From Semisulcospira habei (taxonomy: Eukaryota; Mollusca; Gastropoda; Semisulcospiridae), in contig BTPG01000003.1 of NCBI GenBank assembly GCA_036245525.1, positions 193,915,627-193,979,626 on the forward strand: 64,000 nucleotides of DNA. The letters are read 5' to 3'. Every line of letters starts with the position of its first letter. The first letter of the stretch is position 1. Position numbers and translations under genes: made by a program. Positions 1 through 11,819 of this stretch are shown piece after piece. The notes beneath the pieces were generated by a model, which saw only the letters and a program-made list of their open reading frames with translations, was not told the DNA's origin and made no database searches.

Positions 1-90
1 ACAGAACAAAGAAACGGAGAGATAATCTTTGTTCTAGTGGGAATGACATTTGTATATTTTACGGGAGTTTATATTGCTAGAAAAAAATGA
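1..90 (+). CDS. C-terminal 29 residues of a small Polinton membrane protein
   Basis: The open frame enters from outside the window and ends at TGA 88-90. Its hydrophobic tail, followed by a basic end, matches the C-terminus of the minus-strand gene at 37,087-37,510 in copy 2, so it is the same single-span membrane protein. Its stop overlaps the integrase start as ATGA (87-90), an arrangement kept in both copies. Function unknown. Confidence 0.75.
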   Translation, partial: TEQRNGEIIFVLVGMTFVYFTGVYIARKK

Positions 91-960
91 CAGGCATCGA
101 AAATAAACTATCGAAAATATATTACTCCCCTGTTGGTTACTGGAAAGGGAATACCGCTATTCAGAAGTTACACGCGGCCACGGGCGGTGATATAACACTC
201 AATCATATAAAACAATGGTTACAGAGACAAGAAATATGGCAAATATACCTTCCAGCACCAAAAAGAATAACAAGACCTCATTTTGAAAACAAAACACCAA
301 ATGACACGCATCAAATGGATCTATTGTTTCTTCCATATGACACAATAAGAAAGAAATGATACAAGTATGCACTGACTGTCATTGACATTGCTTCAAAGTA
401 CAAGGATGCCGAACCCATAACTGACAAGAATGCTATCACAGTTGCGGCAGTGTTATCAAGTATCTATAAAAGAGGTCCCCTAAAATTTCCCAGACTCGTA
501 CAGGTCGATTACGGATCTGAATTTAAGAGCGCAGTTAATCAGTTATTTGCAAAGCATGGCATGCTAGTACGGCAAGGCATTTCAGGTGTACACAGATCAC
601 AGGCAATTGTAGAAAACTGTAACAAACAGTTATCAGAAAGACTTTTCAGTTACCAGTATTCTGAGGAACTCATGCATGACATGCGTAACACTGAGTGGGT
701 AAAAAGATTACCATATGTGATAAAAGCAATGAATAATGAACGTCAGCCTAAGCCTGCTGATGCTATTAAACTAAAAACAATACTGACAGGAACGACAGGG
801 CCTCTGGCATCAGAAATAAAACAATACCGTCAGGACCCCAGGACACAAGTTTATTTACATAACAGGTAAGATATTTGTATCAATCCAGAGAATCAGAAAA
901 TGATGTCAGACACAGAGCAACCGAGCCCATTTGGTCCACGTCCGTTCACAGTATAAAAAA
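87..960 (+). pseudogene. Polinton DDE integrase, copy 1 (broken)
   Basis: This is a retroviral-type integrase as found in Polintons, which would catalyse strand transfer of element ends. The first catalytic Asp is in HQMDLLF, the second in VQVDYGSEF and the Glu in AIVENCNKQL, giving a D-D-E core with about 34 residues between the last two. Codon 91 is TGA (357-359) where copy 2 has His. The frame is lost again at about 867, where the C-terminal part moves to another frame. The start overlaps the stop of the upstream membrane-protein gene. It converges on the polymerase gene, which ends at 1030. It is clearly a relative of the integrase at 36,251-37,090. Confidence 0.88.
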
Positions 961-1029
961 GTCCCCGTCAACACGTCAATTTATTATCTATATGAGCCTG
1001 CACTACAGAGGGCATTTATCAGAGAAGAA

Positions 1030-4000
1030 TTACAAATTATTCCCACAGACACTGTTACTCATTTCAGTAACTAACTCGTCGATTAATTCATCGACCAATT
1101 TATCGGCTATTTGTTCAGATAACTTGAGTCTGTAATGACCAGGTGCATAAGCCTTTTCCTTACCATGAAACACATGTTTTGTGTCCCCTACTGCAAGTGA
1201 CTTCTTATGCGTTTGGATCATTTCAAGATTATGTTTGTTTGATCCCAGTGACTTGTTTGGATAATCAGGCATTAGTTTACCATCTAATACTTGCTTGTAA
1301 TGTTCATGGCAGATGTCTTTATTTTTAATCGCTGTTTTTTATATTCCTTTGGCTTTTGACTGACTACCTTTTTGATGGAGTATAGAATACATTTTTGATC
1401 TGAGTCCAATGTACTTAACAATAGGTACTCCATTTAGTTTGTTTTTAAACTTTCCAGGTACTTTTTTGTTTTGTGTGCTAAACAGCGGGTGATCTTTAGG
1501 ATAATCAGACGTGTCATACATTTGCAATTCTGTTTTCATGTCTCATAAAAGTCTTCAGTAGGCACATCAATGATCATTGAGTCAGTGTCAGTGTATAGCA
1601 GACGACACTCAGGATACATTGGTTTAAAGAAATCATAAAAAAATTCAAGCATTAGCAGTTTTGATAACTCAAGAATTGCCATACCAATGTCCAGTATAAC
1701 AATCTTTTTCTTTTGAGTGACACTGCATACAATGATGAATGAAACTCCTTATACCCTGTGTACTGTGGCTTACCTGTAAGTTTAATAGTACCAGATTCAG
1801 TTGTTACTAATCTCACATCTTTGTGGTGATGAGGATTTTTCAACTTCTTGCCAAAACAGGCATTGTTCATAAGCTTAAAGAAGTCTTTGTCAAATGCAGT
1901 GTTACCGTCTCTCGCATGCAATGTTGTGTTCTTCATTATGTAATCTTTCATGAAAGCACTTTGATCAAATTGAATGCCTCTGTGAACTTTCTTTAGCACT
2001 AACCCATGTCTGATGTAAAACTGCAGTAAGCGATAGTGACAAACATAATTAAATTTGTCATTCAGATTTGGCACAAGTTTGGTGTCTTCTTTTTTACCCA
2101 TCATACTTATTTTCTCAACAGCTAATAGATAATCATTGTGGTAATCATGTAGATGGTGTGGGTACTCTAGATCGACTTCAAAGATTCAACCCTTTGCGTC
2201 ATTTTGGTCATAATTCATAATATAGTTTGTTAACTCTGACTGTGCTATGTAATACTGTGACAAATCATACAGACAAAAGTTTTTCAAGGTCAATAATTCC
2301 CACATCGCGAATCCGTACAAATTGTTCGCGTCAAGGTACATAATGAATGACCTTGACCTTGAGGGGTAAAACCCCTGGCCAAGGTCACCATGACCATCCA
2401 GATATTTGTTGTTGGCTTTGGCATAATTGTTTGCGGCTATACTAATGCCTCCCCTCAATTCACGTTCCAATATTTCACCCATCATACGATCAGACAACAG
2501 GTCATTAGATATCTTACTGGATTTAAAAAATGCACCCCATGTCATGCCAGGACTAGTTATGTAACAAGCAGGGTCAAGACTGTAGTGCAACAAACCCTTT
2601 TCACGGTAACTTTCAAATATGTCTGCTAGCAAACAAACATCAGCTTTTTATGTACTGATCATGGTAGTCACCAATCATCTGACACCCTAATTTACTCCAA
2701 GCATCGAGAGCATGTTGGTAATCAGAGTCAGAAATACCTTTACCATTTAGTGTACAATAAAATTTCTCTTTTGGTGGCAGTCTCCTTTCCTCAAACACAA
2801 CCCAGTCACTGTTGTACTCATAGGGATACACACCTTTCTTGATTAAGTCTGGCTCAAAATATTTACTTGTTATTGGATACTCAGTCAGACCTTCTGCCAG
2901 ACTAGCAAGACCTAAAGATAAAGGTTGCATGGAGTCATAAAATACTACTTTGTTGTCCAATCCAAATATTTTTCAGTTGTCTGCGCAATACAACTTATGT
3001 TTTTGTAAGACTCATCTACAGCATGCACGATAATGTGTGAATCATATCCTTTGAAATTGTGAAAAAGGATTGGCAGTTTGTATGTCAGGATCTATTTTTA
3101 ATAACAAGTTACAATTGTTATGTGCAGCACCTCTGTAATGTCCAGTTATGTGGTCATGGTCACAAACTTTATCATGTAGGGCTTGTTCACAAATCCAACA
3201 CGTCACAGCTGTATCAAAGTTTAGTTTGTCTTCTTCTGTCATCACCAAAGGCATTTGACATGTTGTGAGATATTGTACTACCTGACTATACAGTTGTCTC
3301 ATTTCTGTTAAAAACAGACATGCTGCATTTTCTCCTCTGTAGATAGCAGGCTCTGAATGCTGACCGTCTGACCTGACAAGAATGTATCCAAAAGAACACA
3401 CCACTTGGTCACTCAATTTTATAGTCTTTGGTAATGATTCTGGCACACAACCTTTATACGGTACAACCAGTGATTCAAAATCAGCATACACTACAAACGG
3501 CAGATTTTTGCTGATTCCCATAATTCTTAAAATATACTTGACTACCAGGATTTCGATACTTAAGTACAGTTTGAATGTCATCAGCTGACCTACAGTGCAA
3601 GATATGTTTGTGGGCAATTTTTATAGAGAAAAATCTTTGTAAACATTTTTTTACACACTTCTTGTTTACCATTGTGTTTTGACACATGGTTGTAAATTAG
3701 TCATGACATACTCCTGATAATTGTGTAGTGAAAGTTATTTCCATCACCAATTAATAACATGTCAACATGTTTATCTTCTGGCTGTCCGTAGGTTGGGGCA
3801 AGTGGTGATACTCTAATTAGTTGTAACTTGTCAAGAGACTCATTATTCCATACAAACACATTCACAGATATACCTGGATTTAGTTCTTCAAACAAGTCTA
3901 TGTCTTCTACTTTAACAGAAAAATCTATATCACTAAAGTTGAGTTTGTTTACAACTTTGGTGTAGTTAGATACGCGATCAGGTCTTGTTTTTACAAAGTG

Positions 4001-4488
4001 TAGTTTAGCAAGCACACACCACATGAAACAGAAATTATCATTGTTTTGAATATTAACAACAGACTTTTTTGTTTGCAACCTCAGTTGGCAGTGGCAACCA
4101 TGATTTGCCTAATATAGGATGATACCTTGACTGCTTTATTTGCAGTTCAGGTACATGACCTTTGTGCCAACAGACCCCTTCATTTTTGCACTGTCAATTG
4201 CTTGGAGGAAGTCAGGCAACAGTCTGTCTCTAAACACGTTCTCCAGTTCTCTTCTTGTGTTAACTGTGTGTTGTCTTGTGGAGATATACGACACAATCAT
4301 TTTACTATCTACTCTGTTAAATTCTATTTGGCAACAACCAGAATCTTTACACTGCCTGTAAGAAGATTATCTTGTATGACAGAAAAAGAATTTTCTATTG
4401 ACTCATAGACATTGTTAGGCAAATATGTTGTGTGAAACACGTTACATAAGCTTTGTGAGCCTGATGGGCTTTGAGCATTGTCCATCAT
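1030..4488 (-). pseudogene. Protein-primed family B DNA polymerase, Polinton copy 1 (broken)
   Basis: This would replicate the linear element from a terminal protein. Reading right to left I see: an N-terminal region of unknown role (about 4488-3700); the exonuclease motif with YADFESL (about 3480); a Cys/His HNH-like zinc segment with DHITGHYRGAAH (about 3120-3200); polymerase motif A with LDANNLYG (about 2310-2340); motif B with KLMNNACFG (about 1850-1880); and motif C YTDTDSM (about 1573-1599). At least seven frame breaks split it, for example near 3690, 2960, 2180, 2105 and 1540. The start was chosen at 4488 because it follows an AATAAAA-type motif, as in copy 2. Copy 2 has different breaks, so the damage is mostly private to each copy. 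Confidence 0.9.
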
Positions 4489-4636
4489 TTTTATTTGATG
4501 AACAAAATAATAATAGAAAAAATTAATGCTGACTCTGTATGTGTAATACCATTTTATTAACTGTAGCACTGCTAATATAAACATTTAGTTTACATAGTTG
4601 TTTAAATATGCTATAACAAAGTTCCTCTAACCTGCC

Positions 4637-4894
4637 CTAGCGGTCACTATCATTAACTTTAAAGGTAAGTGTCCTAAAATCAACTGACATGCACTCCACA
4701 TCTGGAAGCTCATCAACATAATCCAAAGTCACACTATATGTCACATATATCACCGATGGTATCGTTATTGGTGTAAGCGGTGTTATATCAAGTGCAAATG
4801 TTTTTTTGTAATGTAATCTTATCTCTTCAAAGTGCTGGATATATCTGAAGCTCTCTGTGAGATCAATCACTTGCATGATTTTTCCGTCCATCAT
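4637..4894 (-). pseudogene. Small Polinton protein upstream of polymerase B (copy 1)
   Basis: An ORF of about 85 codons begins directly after a run of As and lies between the ATPase and polymerase genes, as does the homologous gene at 29,551-29,971 in copy 2. Both copies share a Tyr-rich beta-strand-like core (VTYSVTLDY here). Homology continues past the TGA at 4637 towards about 4540, so the C-terminus is probably lost by mutation. I do not recognise the family. Position suggests a replication or packaging accessory, which is inference only. Confidence 0.5.
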
Positions 4895-4921
4895 TTTTTA
4901 TGGACAAAACAAAAGTATAAA

Positions 4922-5462
4922 TTAATTTACTAATCCATACCCTGTTGGCTGATCTGTCTTTAAAATAAGCTTTAGATGATTAGTTGATTTCAGTTTGTTT
5001 TTCACATTGTCTCGTTCATGTTTATTTGGTATGACATCGTTTTCTCTGAGGCAGTCTTCAAAGATGTCATGATCTTTACAATAAAACAATACACTGACAT
5101 TTGCATGTCTGTCACTGAAGGCAAGTTCTGCTAATGTGTTTCTCTTCTTAACAATGTCTTTCTCTGCAGAGCAATCATCAACAATAAACAAAGTTGGCTG
5201 TCCTTCAAATTGCTTGTAAAAATGTTGTAGGTAGTCATTCAGTTTTTTTCTCAGGGTCAACTAAATAGATGTTGTTGTCAGTCCAAATGAATAAATGGTT
5301 GTGATAAGATTTATTGTGTTTGATCATAGGACAGAATATTACAATGTATTCAAAATGATGGATGTATCTTGTTTGTAAGAGACTAAGTACAAATTCAGTT
5401 TTCCCACACCCTGTCGTGCCACAAAACAAACCACAATGTGAGTCGAGTGTCACCAAGTTCAT
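4922..5462 (-). pseudogene. FtsK/HerA (A32-like) packaging ATPase, copy 1
   Basis: This would be the DNA-packaging ATPase of the Polinton virion. Walker A is GTTGCGKTE near 5398-5424 and Walker B is LFIVDDC near 5168-5190, both near the usual spacing for a compact A32-type enzyme of about 180 residues. The start at 5462 lies one base after the capsid gene stop (5464-5466), so the two form a tight pair. The frame breaks in a 7-base A/T run at about 5245, splitting the Walker A and Walker B halves. Confidence 0.85.
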
Positions 5463-5463
5463 T

Positions 5464-6765
5464 TTAATACTGAATATAATTTTTATATATGTGACTGCTT
5501 AGTCTGCTTTCTGCAATATTGAGTTGTTTGTCATAAATCAGATACAAATAAATATTTATGGCTGCAGTGGTTTCAGTCTTTTTTTTGTATCTGAATTGTG
5601 ATTCAGTCACTGCCATTTTTCAACATTATGACCTGACCCATGAAGATAGTCATCATCTGTACTACATAGGTCTAGCCAAAGTGCATACTTGTTTGTCAGA
5701 TATTGACTGATTCTTACATCATACAGATATAGATCTTTGCATGCCATGTTTGTGGGTTTATCTCTAAGTCTCCTGTCTGCAAAATATTTTGTGATCTCGT
5801 CGTAGTGCTGATAAGGTAGCATACCTGAAGCGTACACTTGATTAGGGCGGCCTTTGATTGTGCAGGACAAATGTGTTATCTGTGGATTATAGAATGTTTC
5901 TGATTTCCTTTTGTATGGTCTTTCTGGTTCAACAAACAACATAAGAATATCTTTCAGTGGCCTAGCAGGTGTGTTCAAGTTTATGTTCTACATTGGGTCG
6001 CTTTTGTCTTTATTAATTAAACTGTGCCTAATCACCCAATCATAATAAATCAGCAGTCTTGACTGGTACTGATTTTGAATAAGTCTGGCTAGATCATTAT
6101 GTGTGACAATTTCATATTCCAAAGAGATGTTAGAGATCTTGTATGATGCATTGGGATCAGTTGATTTGATAACTTTGGAATAGTCATTTAAAGTTAGTTC
6201 AAAACTTAAACGGTCATTCAGTACTCCTTGGTAATAAAGTAAATGCGCTGTTAGGATTTCAAATTCAAGTGGAATGTAAAACCTATTTCCATATGTGTTG
6301 GCAACAATAACGTCCTTGACAGCAGATGTTGATTTGTCACCAGCATTGATTCTAAGTTTAGTAATATTATCTGACTGTATGCCTTGATAAATACGTCTTC
6401 CCGTTCTTCTCTTGTGAGCCAAAGATCTTTGTAACAGTAGAACACATCAGCATCATCAAGACTAAACACTTCCTGTCCTTTAAGTTTTACTTTGATAGTT
6501 CTAATAATTGCTCTGCCTAGATTGTCAACAAGTGTTCTGTTGCATCTGTGTCTGATAAAAGTTCAATATTAAATGCTAGGCGTGCAGTGTCAGTAACAAT
6601 AACATCACTGGTGCCTAGGTTTGGAAACTTGACAGTTAAGGTTTGGTTCTGGTCTACGGTACTTGGATTTTTTGTGATGACAATTGATTGCCTAATGCCC
6701 TTAACTCCAAGAGGCTCACATGGTTTTCTATATGGGTCTAACTTTGATTTATAAGACTGTGTCAT
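5464..6765 (-). pseudogene. Double-jelly-roll major capsid protein, Polinton copy 1
   Basis: Homologous along its length to 27,618-28,900. Recognised as a Polinton/adintovirus-type major capsid protein from conserved blocks such as RFYIPLEFEILT, LSFELTLNDY, PNQVYASGMLPY and YALWLDLCSTDDDYLHGSG. These proteins build the icosahedral shell. Breaks lie near 6520-6540, at 6384-6394 (shared with copy 2), near 5985 (the first stop after PMWN) and near 5610. The start at 6765 follows TTGCAATAAAA. It is divergent from the small gene at 6806. Confidence 0.85.
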
Positions 6766-6805
6766 TTTTATTGCAAAACTAAAAAAATATTAAATTAATA
6801 AAAAC

Positions 6806-7256
6806 AATAGCAGCGGGAGGATTTAATCATGAAGATTTTAAAATGGATGACATGAATGTCTCTGATACTAGTACCACAGATATGACAGATATGACTGGAA
6901 TGAGAAATACTTACAGTTTATGCCACAGACTTTTATAAACCAAAGTAAACTCATTTTATGATCTTGTTGTTGGTGACCACTTAGTCAACATAGATCCTAA
7001 TCAGTTTGATCTTGATGGCAAGGGTAATTTATATTTAAATACTGTTGACAAAGGTAAAGTACAATTGACTAACAAAAGAGACCCTGGTAAGTTTAGGGCT
7101 TTAAGTACAATCAAAGGTGAAGGTGGTGTTGGCGCCTTGCGTCAACTTGGATTTGGAGGGTCTCCTGTACCACAGCTTGTGCCTAGACTTGCTACTGCAC
7201 TTCACAACATGCAAACAAGGTTGCCAATGGAACAAAAATTGAAATGGCAGCAGTAA
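6806..7256 (+). pseudogene. Small Asp/Met/Thr-rich Polinton protein, copy 1, start codon lost
   Basis: Homologue of the intact 137-aa ORF at 27,165-27,578. Here the start ATG has become ATA (6806-6808). The frame then breaks near 6935, where a TAA interrupts the segment after the conserved Tyr-Ser-Leu. The C-terminal half (from 7065) is still open and contains DPGKFRALSTIK and LRQLGFGGSP. Its end overlaps the next gene's start at 7244. Function unknown; the genome position next to the capsid gene makes a virion role plausible. Confidence 0.65.
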
Positions 7257-8023
7257 CAAGCCTGCCAGAAATAGCAAACACAGTGATACAAGAAACCTCA
7301 TTTACTAACGAAGTAATGAAAACAATAGATGACCCACAATTACCCATGCAAGATTTAATTTTGTTAAATAAAACACTGCAGACAATCAGAGTTGAGATGG
7401 TAAATAATGTAGCCAAACTAGGTGAGCTTGGTAATCAAATAGAACGAGAAAAAGAAAAACTAGCTACAGCAGATGATGAGAATTATGACACAGAAATAAA
7501 AAAAAAAAGAATCCAACACAGATTAAATGATTTGCAGATAGAAAGATCAGGAAGATTAGAAGTTATTAGTATTGGAAGAGAAAAACTGAAACACAGGTCA
7601 ACAGAATTAGAGAAACTATTCAAAAAATACTTCACGAAGACACAACATTGGCTGAGAGATTGAAAACACTTTTCAGAGAGCAGGGTATCACTATTGCGAG
7701 TTTAATTACTGCTCTTGGATTTATTATCAGTACTGTTGTAATGGCTGTCTCTGGTGGTGGTGGTGGTGGTGGCGCTCCTTCACCAGCACCTCCACCAGCC
7801 CCTACTGACCCAAAGATTTACAGATAAACAGTTGTCTCATATATCAGACTTGCTTAAGAAATTAGCTGTGAAAGCAATGGATGCTTTGCCTGGCATAATA
7901 GGCACAGATGTCAATTGGCTTATCAGTACTGCAGCAAAGGTAGTAGGGTTTATGGCAGAGAATGTGTGGGTCTTTTTGGTGACAGTAGGTGGGTTAATGG
8001 TGGGTTATTTAATGAAACAGTAA
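7244..8023 (+). pseudogene. Coiled-coil membrane protein of Polinton, copy 1
   Basis: The first 139 codons are open and strongly coiled-coil (Glu/Lys/Leu-rich heptads, about residues 40-130). After a frame break at about 7620-7660 the same protein continues with a hydrophobic segment, a Gly run then a Pro-rich linker (7750-7810), an amphipathic helix and a final hydrophobic segment with VWVFLVTVGGLMVGYLM just before the stop. The architecture is coiled coil, membrane span, flexible linker, membrane span. Its last 15 bp overlap the convergent gene ending at 8009. The related copy is at 26,337-27,155. Function unknown; a virion membrane or fusion-like role is speculation. Confidence 0.65.
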
Positions 8024-9304
8024 TATTCCTAATCTGGTAAGGACTATTACCAATGCAGTTCTCTCTGACTCATGTGTGTCAGGGGTTGGTGTCAGGGTTA
8101 CTGGCTGTATGGGTGCTGGGGTCAGGGCTGGGGTTGTTACTGTCTGTACAGGCATTATTAATGGTTTTAGCACAAGCGGTGACTGTAAGCACAAGCGGTG
8201 TGTGGTTGTGGCACCCAAGTATACATATTGATTGAGTCCTAATTTCTGATCACACCCTGCAACAATTATTTCATTATTATAATGTGTTATTGTCCCCATT
8301 TAGAGTTGAAGGTCAGATGGTAACATGTATAACCCTATGCCGACTACAAAGTCAACTTTTGATCTCGCATATCTGTGTACATCTTGGTAGCGTTGTATGC
8401 TTGATGGGAGATCTACCACTGAATTAATCGAGTCTTCTAGGTTTGCAAGAAACTGTTTTTGTGCTTCAAATTTTCCACTCCCATTACAATGTTTGATTTT
8501 GTTAGTGATTGTACTCCTAGTATACACCACACATATACTCTGTACTACTAGTATACACCACACATATACTCTGATAGACTCATTTATGCTCTCAACTCTC
8601 ACCTGAGTAAACCCGTCAGTTTTATCTAAGACAAATGTGGTCCAGGCATTATACTGTTTCTGTTCTATTGATCCTAACCAGACTTCAGATTTTGATGAAA
8701 ATGAAGTGTAACCTGGGTAGTAATCTTGAGGATATTGTCTGTGACTCATAGCGTAATACAATGTACCCATGCCATTGTGATCATCGAGTTTTTGTGTGAA
8801 GTCATACCCGTTATGGGGGCTAATGTTAAATTCATTACAAATCCGTTCAAACACTTTCATATCCATGGAGATGTTATACCTGTTGAAACTGGATTCAGTG
8901 GGCAGTGGGGTATGTAGTTCTGACAGTATTCTTCTTAACTGGTAATACGTGTGAAAACGATACACAGACCTAATCAGTTTGCTTGAGTGATTCATGTGGT
9001 CTTTAAAAGAAACACCGCAGCCAATAGTTGAACATAGTATAGCAAAGTTAAGTTGATTTTGACACATTTCAAGTGGGCTTGACGACCATTTTCGTGCAGC
9101 TGCATCGTCTGTAATTGGAGGGTTTAGGTAATGGTCGAAAGGGTTGGGTACTTTGACTTGAAATAAATCTTGTTCGCTTACAGCTATGTTGAGCTGATTT
9201 AGTTGAATTAATTTCTGATCATAAGTAGGTGCAACATTGTACTTAGCATCTACATTAAATTGAAACGTGTTTGTAGTAACACTTGTTGGTGATTTAAATT
9301 CCAT
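8009..9304 (-). pseudogene. Conserved Polinton protein with C-terminal membrane anchor, copy 1
   Basis: An ORF of about 430 codons. The N-terminal two thirds contain conserved blocks such as NPFDHYLNPPITDD, ARKWSSSPLEM and KLDDHNGMGTLYYAM. The C-terminus is a Pro/Thr-rich stalk then one hydrophobic span. A stop at about 8300 separates the last 96 codons, and a 31-bp tandem duplication at 8518-8579 adds a foreign segment. The upstream Met at 9409 is open, but 9304 is the homologous start: it is also the start in copy 2 and sits 25 bp from the divergent gene at 9330. I know similar uncharacterised proteins beside Polinton genes in other invertebrates but no function. Confidence 0.7.
8518..8579. 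repeat. 31-bp tandem duplication inside the anchored-protein gene
   Basis: Two near-identical units (TAGTATACACCACACATATA...) lie head to tail. Copy 2 has a single version of this region, so the duplication is private to copy 1 and adds about ten residues. Confidence 0.85.
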
Positions 9305-9329
9305 TGTTCTTATATATGAGATAATAAAA

Positions 9330-10059
9330 ATGTTTATTACCCTAACAAATCTTGACACAAGCAAACCAGTGTGGTTAACTAATGGGATTGATAATCGTGA
9401 TGGTAGCAAGGCTGTAGCTATCCATGAAATGTTTTACACTGTAAAGTGGTTTAATGTAACAGATGATATAAAATATTATGCAGCTCATGTAGCTGGAACA
9501 AAGCTTGCTAGTACTGAGGGAGCTAATGTTTTACGAGCTGGGTATTATGACTTTTGTACTTTAGCTGAATGGTTTCAAAATGAATTTAAAATTAAAGCAA
9601 CTTTAAATCTGGCTAACTTACTTGTTACATTAGAATTTCCAAAAGGTACTCAGTATTCATTAACATTAAGTCTTGTAATATTACTTGGGTTTTTGGGTAA
9701 TAAAAATATTTATTTTCCAGATGAAGATTGGACAAGACCAGACATGCATCAACTACTATCACCAAGAAAAGAAAAAATAACTGGAAGATGTTCATTTGTC
9801 AGTACACACGGTGCTAAATATTCGTTTAAAAGAACTAAACACAACTGAAAATATACAGAATGGAAAGCCTTCATCTTTGTTGAGATGCTTACCTACAGGA
9901 ACTGCACCCTATTGCGAAAGTGTGGCTGTTAGCTTTTCTAATTTGCAGTTTAAGAAATTAGGCTCCAGTTTCTTTGAATCATTGTGCTTATCTGTAACTA
10001 ATCAGGATGGTAAACCAGTTGTTGTGCATGATTTTATTGTTGTGTTAGAAGTTAAATAA
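9330..10059 (+). pseudogene. Candidate minor capsid (penton-like) protein, Polinton copy 1
   Basis: The N-terminal 170 codons are open (beta-rich, with VTLEFPKGTQYSLTLS). A frame break at about 9795-9845 moves the C-terminal domain (ENIQNGKPSSLL, then a beta-rich tail ending VVLEVK) into another frame. A single jelly-roll minor capsid protein is expected next to the capsid gene set in Polintons, and the size and beta-rich ending fit, but I cannot confirm a fold by eye. Start context ATAATAAAA-ATG. Homologue at 24,330-25,062. Confidence 0.5.
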
Positions 10060-10080
10060 TTTTATTTTTGTTTATAAAAA

Positions 10081-10794
10081 ATGAGTTTTGGTCCAAAGCC
10101 GAGAATCATACCAGTTGCATGTCCGGTAACAGAGTTGAAATATTTGGCTGATGTACAGGATTTTGAGAAAGAGGGGGAGGTGGGGGAAGTGTATGGTTTT
10201 GAACTTGATTCTTTTGGCATGTACAAGTGGAAAGTAATCGATGACATGAAAGATGGCACTGAGAGACCGTTTCCTAAACTTAATCAACTACGTGATGTAA
10301 CTGTGCCTATTCCTATAAATAATGCGCTCTACAACTTAAAACATGTGAGTAATAAGTGGGTAGTTTCGCTTGTGCCAGCACCAGTATCAACAATTGACTG
10401 GGACATAAAGTTTGAATTTATTAGTCCTTATGTATATCCTGATGATGAAGGAGCCTTAGTATTCAGAAAAGTTGTTAACTCTGGGCTGCTGATTGTATGC
10501 TTTGTTCCAAGTTTTGCACTAAACAACAATAGCAGAGATAAACTAAAAATACAAGAGTATGAGAAACTGAGGTATCTTCTTACAAATAGGAAGGGTAGAT
10601 CTGATACTTCTGTTGTGTTTATGCCAGCAAACTTTGCCATGGCTAAAGAAGTAACAATAGTATTTGAAATTATCTTGAGATCTGTAGCTTCTGTCAAAGA
10701 GGCTGAAATTGCACAGGGAATCAAACTTACGTGGGATGAAACAGTGGCAGAGTCATCAAAGGTCTTTATTGCTATTAAAAAAGTATTGATATAG
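10081..10794 (+). CDS. Conserved Polinton protein of unknown function, intact in copy 1
   Basis: A 237-aa uninterrupted ORF, the best preserved gene of copy 1. It starts 21 bp after the preceding stop, at TATAAAAA-ATG. It looks mixed alpha/beta with no transmembrane span or signal peptide. I see no nucleotide-binding loop, zinc cluster or His/Asp/Cys protease triad. In copy 2 the same gene (20,310-24,309) is split by a Penelope-derived insertion. Genomic context suggests a virion component; this is inference. Confidence 0.65.
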   Translation: MSFGPKPRIIPVACPVTELKYLADVQDFEKEGEVGEVYGFELDSFGMYKWKVIDDMKDGTERPFPKLNQLRDVTVPIPINNALYNLKHVSNKWVVSLVPAPVSTIDWDIKFEFISPYVYPDDEGALVFRKVVNSGLLIVCFVPSFALNNNSRDKLKIQEYEKLRYLLTNRKGRSDTSVVFMPANFAMAKEVTIVFEIILRSVASVKEAEIAQGIKLTWDETVAESSKVFIAIKKVLI

Positions 10795-10968
10795 AGGTTT
10801 CGAGCAGTATTCCCGCTGTCAAGATAGTGGTCGACAAAACAACTTTTGTTCGTCTAAGTTACATAAAACTAGAAAACATTATTACGCTAGCAAATGATAC
10901 ACTTTTGACAAGTTGCAAAATATAATCACTTATTAAATTGTTTTTAAAATTTGTGAATAAAAAAAATA

Positions 10969-11640
10969 TGGTGAACTTGTATCCACAACTACAACCTGCT
11001 CTGACTGAAACACTTGTGACGACGCTTGCGCCTGATCCGCATGTGCCAATTGCGTCCGATAAAACATTACAGGCAGACGCATTCCGATTAAATAATATTA
11101 CAGAAGCATTGAAATATTTGGAAGGCGAAGAGGAAAAATACTCCAGGTGTAAAAGACGGTATAAGACAGTTTTCAATTCTGTTCAAAACACATTTATGGC
11201 TGTGGGTGTAGTTTCAGCTGTATGTTCTGTAGGGGGTATAGTTTTGATATCAACTGGAATTGGTGCTATAATCGGAGTTGGTCTTGAAGGAGCTAGCATT
11301 GCCACAGGACTGTTATGCTTTGTTTTGAAAGGCCTTAACAAAAGATTTCATACAAAATTGCAAAACATGAAGCATTGAGTGCTTTTGCTGGTGCTAAACT
11401 TAGTAGTATAAAAATTATTATCAGTAAATTTTCGGAAGATAATTTTTGGGATGACGATGAATTTAAGAGAGTGCAGGATGATTTGAACAATTACAAACAA
11501 CAGAAGTCTGAAATACAGAATAAAATGCGTAGTCAATCTCCTGTGAATGTTGAAGAACTATAGGCCAGTTTTTTTAGCGGAATGAAAAAGATAGGGGTAC
11601 AGGAAACCACAGAAAAACTTCAAAATCTTTTCGGGAAATA
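10969..11640 (+). pseudogene. Polinton glycine-rich two-span membrane protein, copy 1
   Basis: The N-terminal part has a Cys/Arg helix (YSRCKRRYKTVF), followed by a long hydrophobic Gly/Ala/Ile stretch (about residues 75-120) that would make one or two membrane spans, then a charged helical tail. The frame is lost at about 11,365, a TAG occurs at 11,561-11,563 and homology ends near 11,640. Copy 2 homologue: 19,498-20,112. Family unknown to me beyond recurrence beside Polinton genes. Confidence 0.6.
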
Positions 11641-11819
11641 AAAATTAGACTTGGTAATCAATCAATATTTTTATCATATGCTTCACAGAGAGATGACACA
11701 ATATTTACACCATGTGTACCTGATTATTTAGCCCCATCCTCTCCACCGCCAGAGTACTATTGAGAAAAAAGTTTTTTGTTGCCCTTGTATCTTGGTAAAA
11801 TTGACTGAGTATCTGTTGA

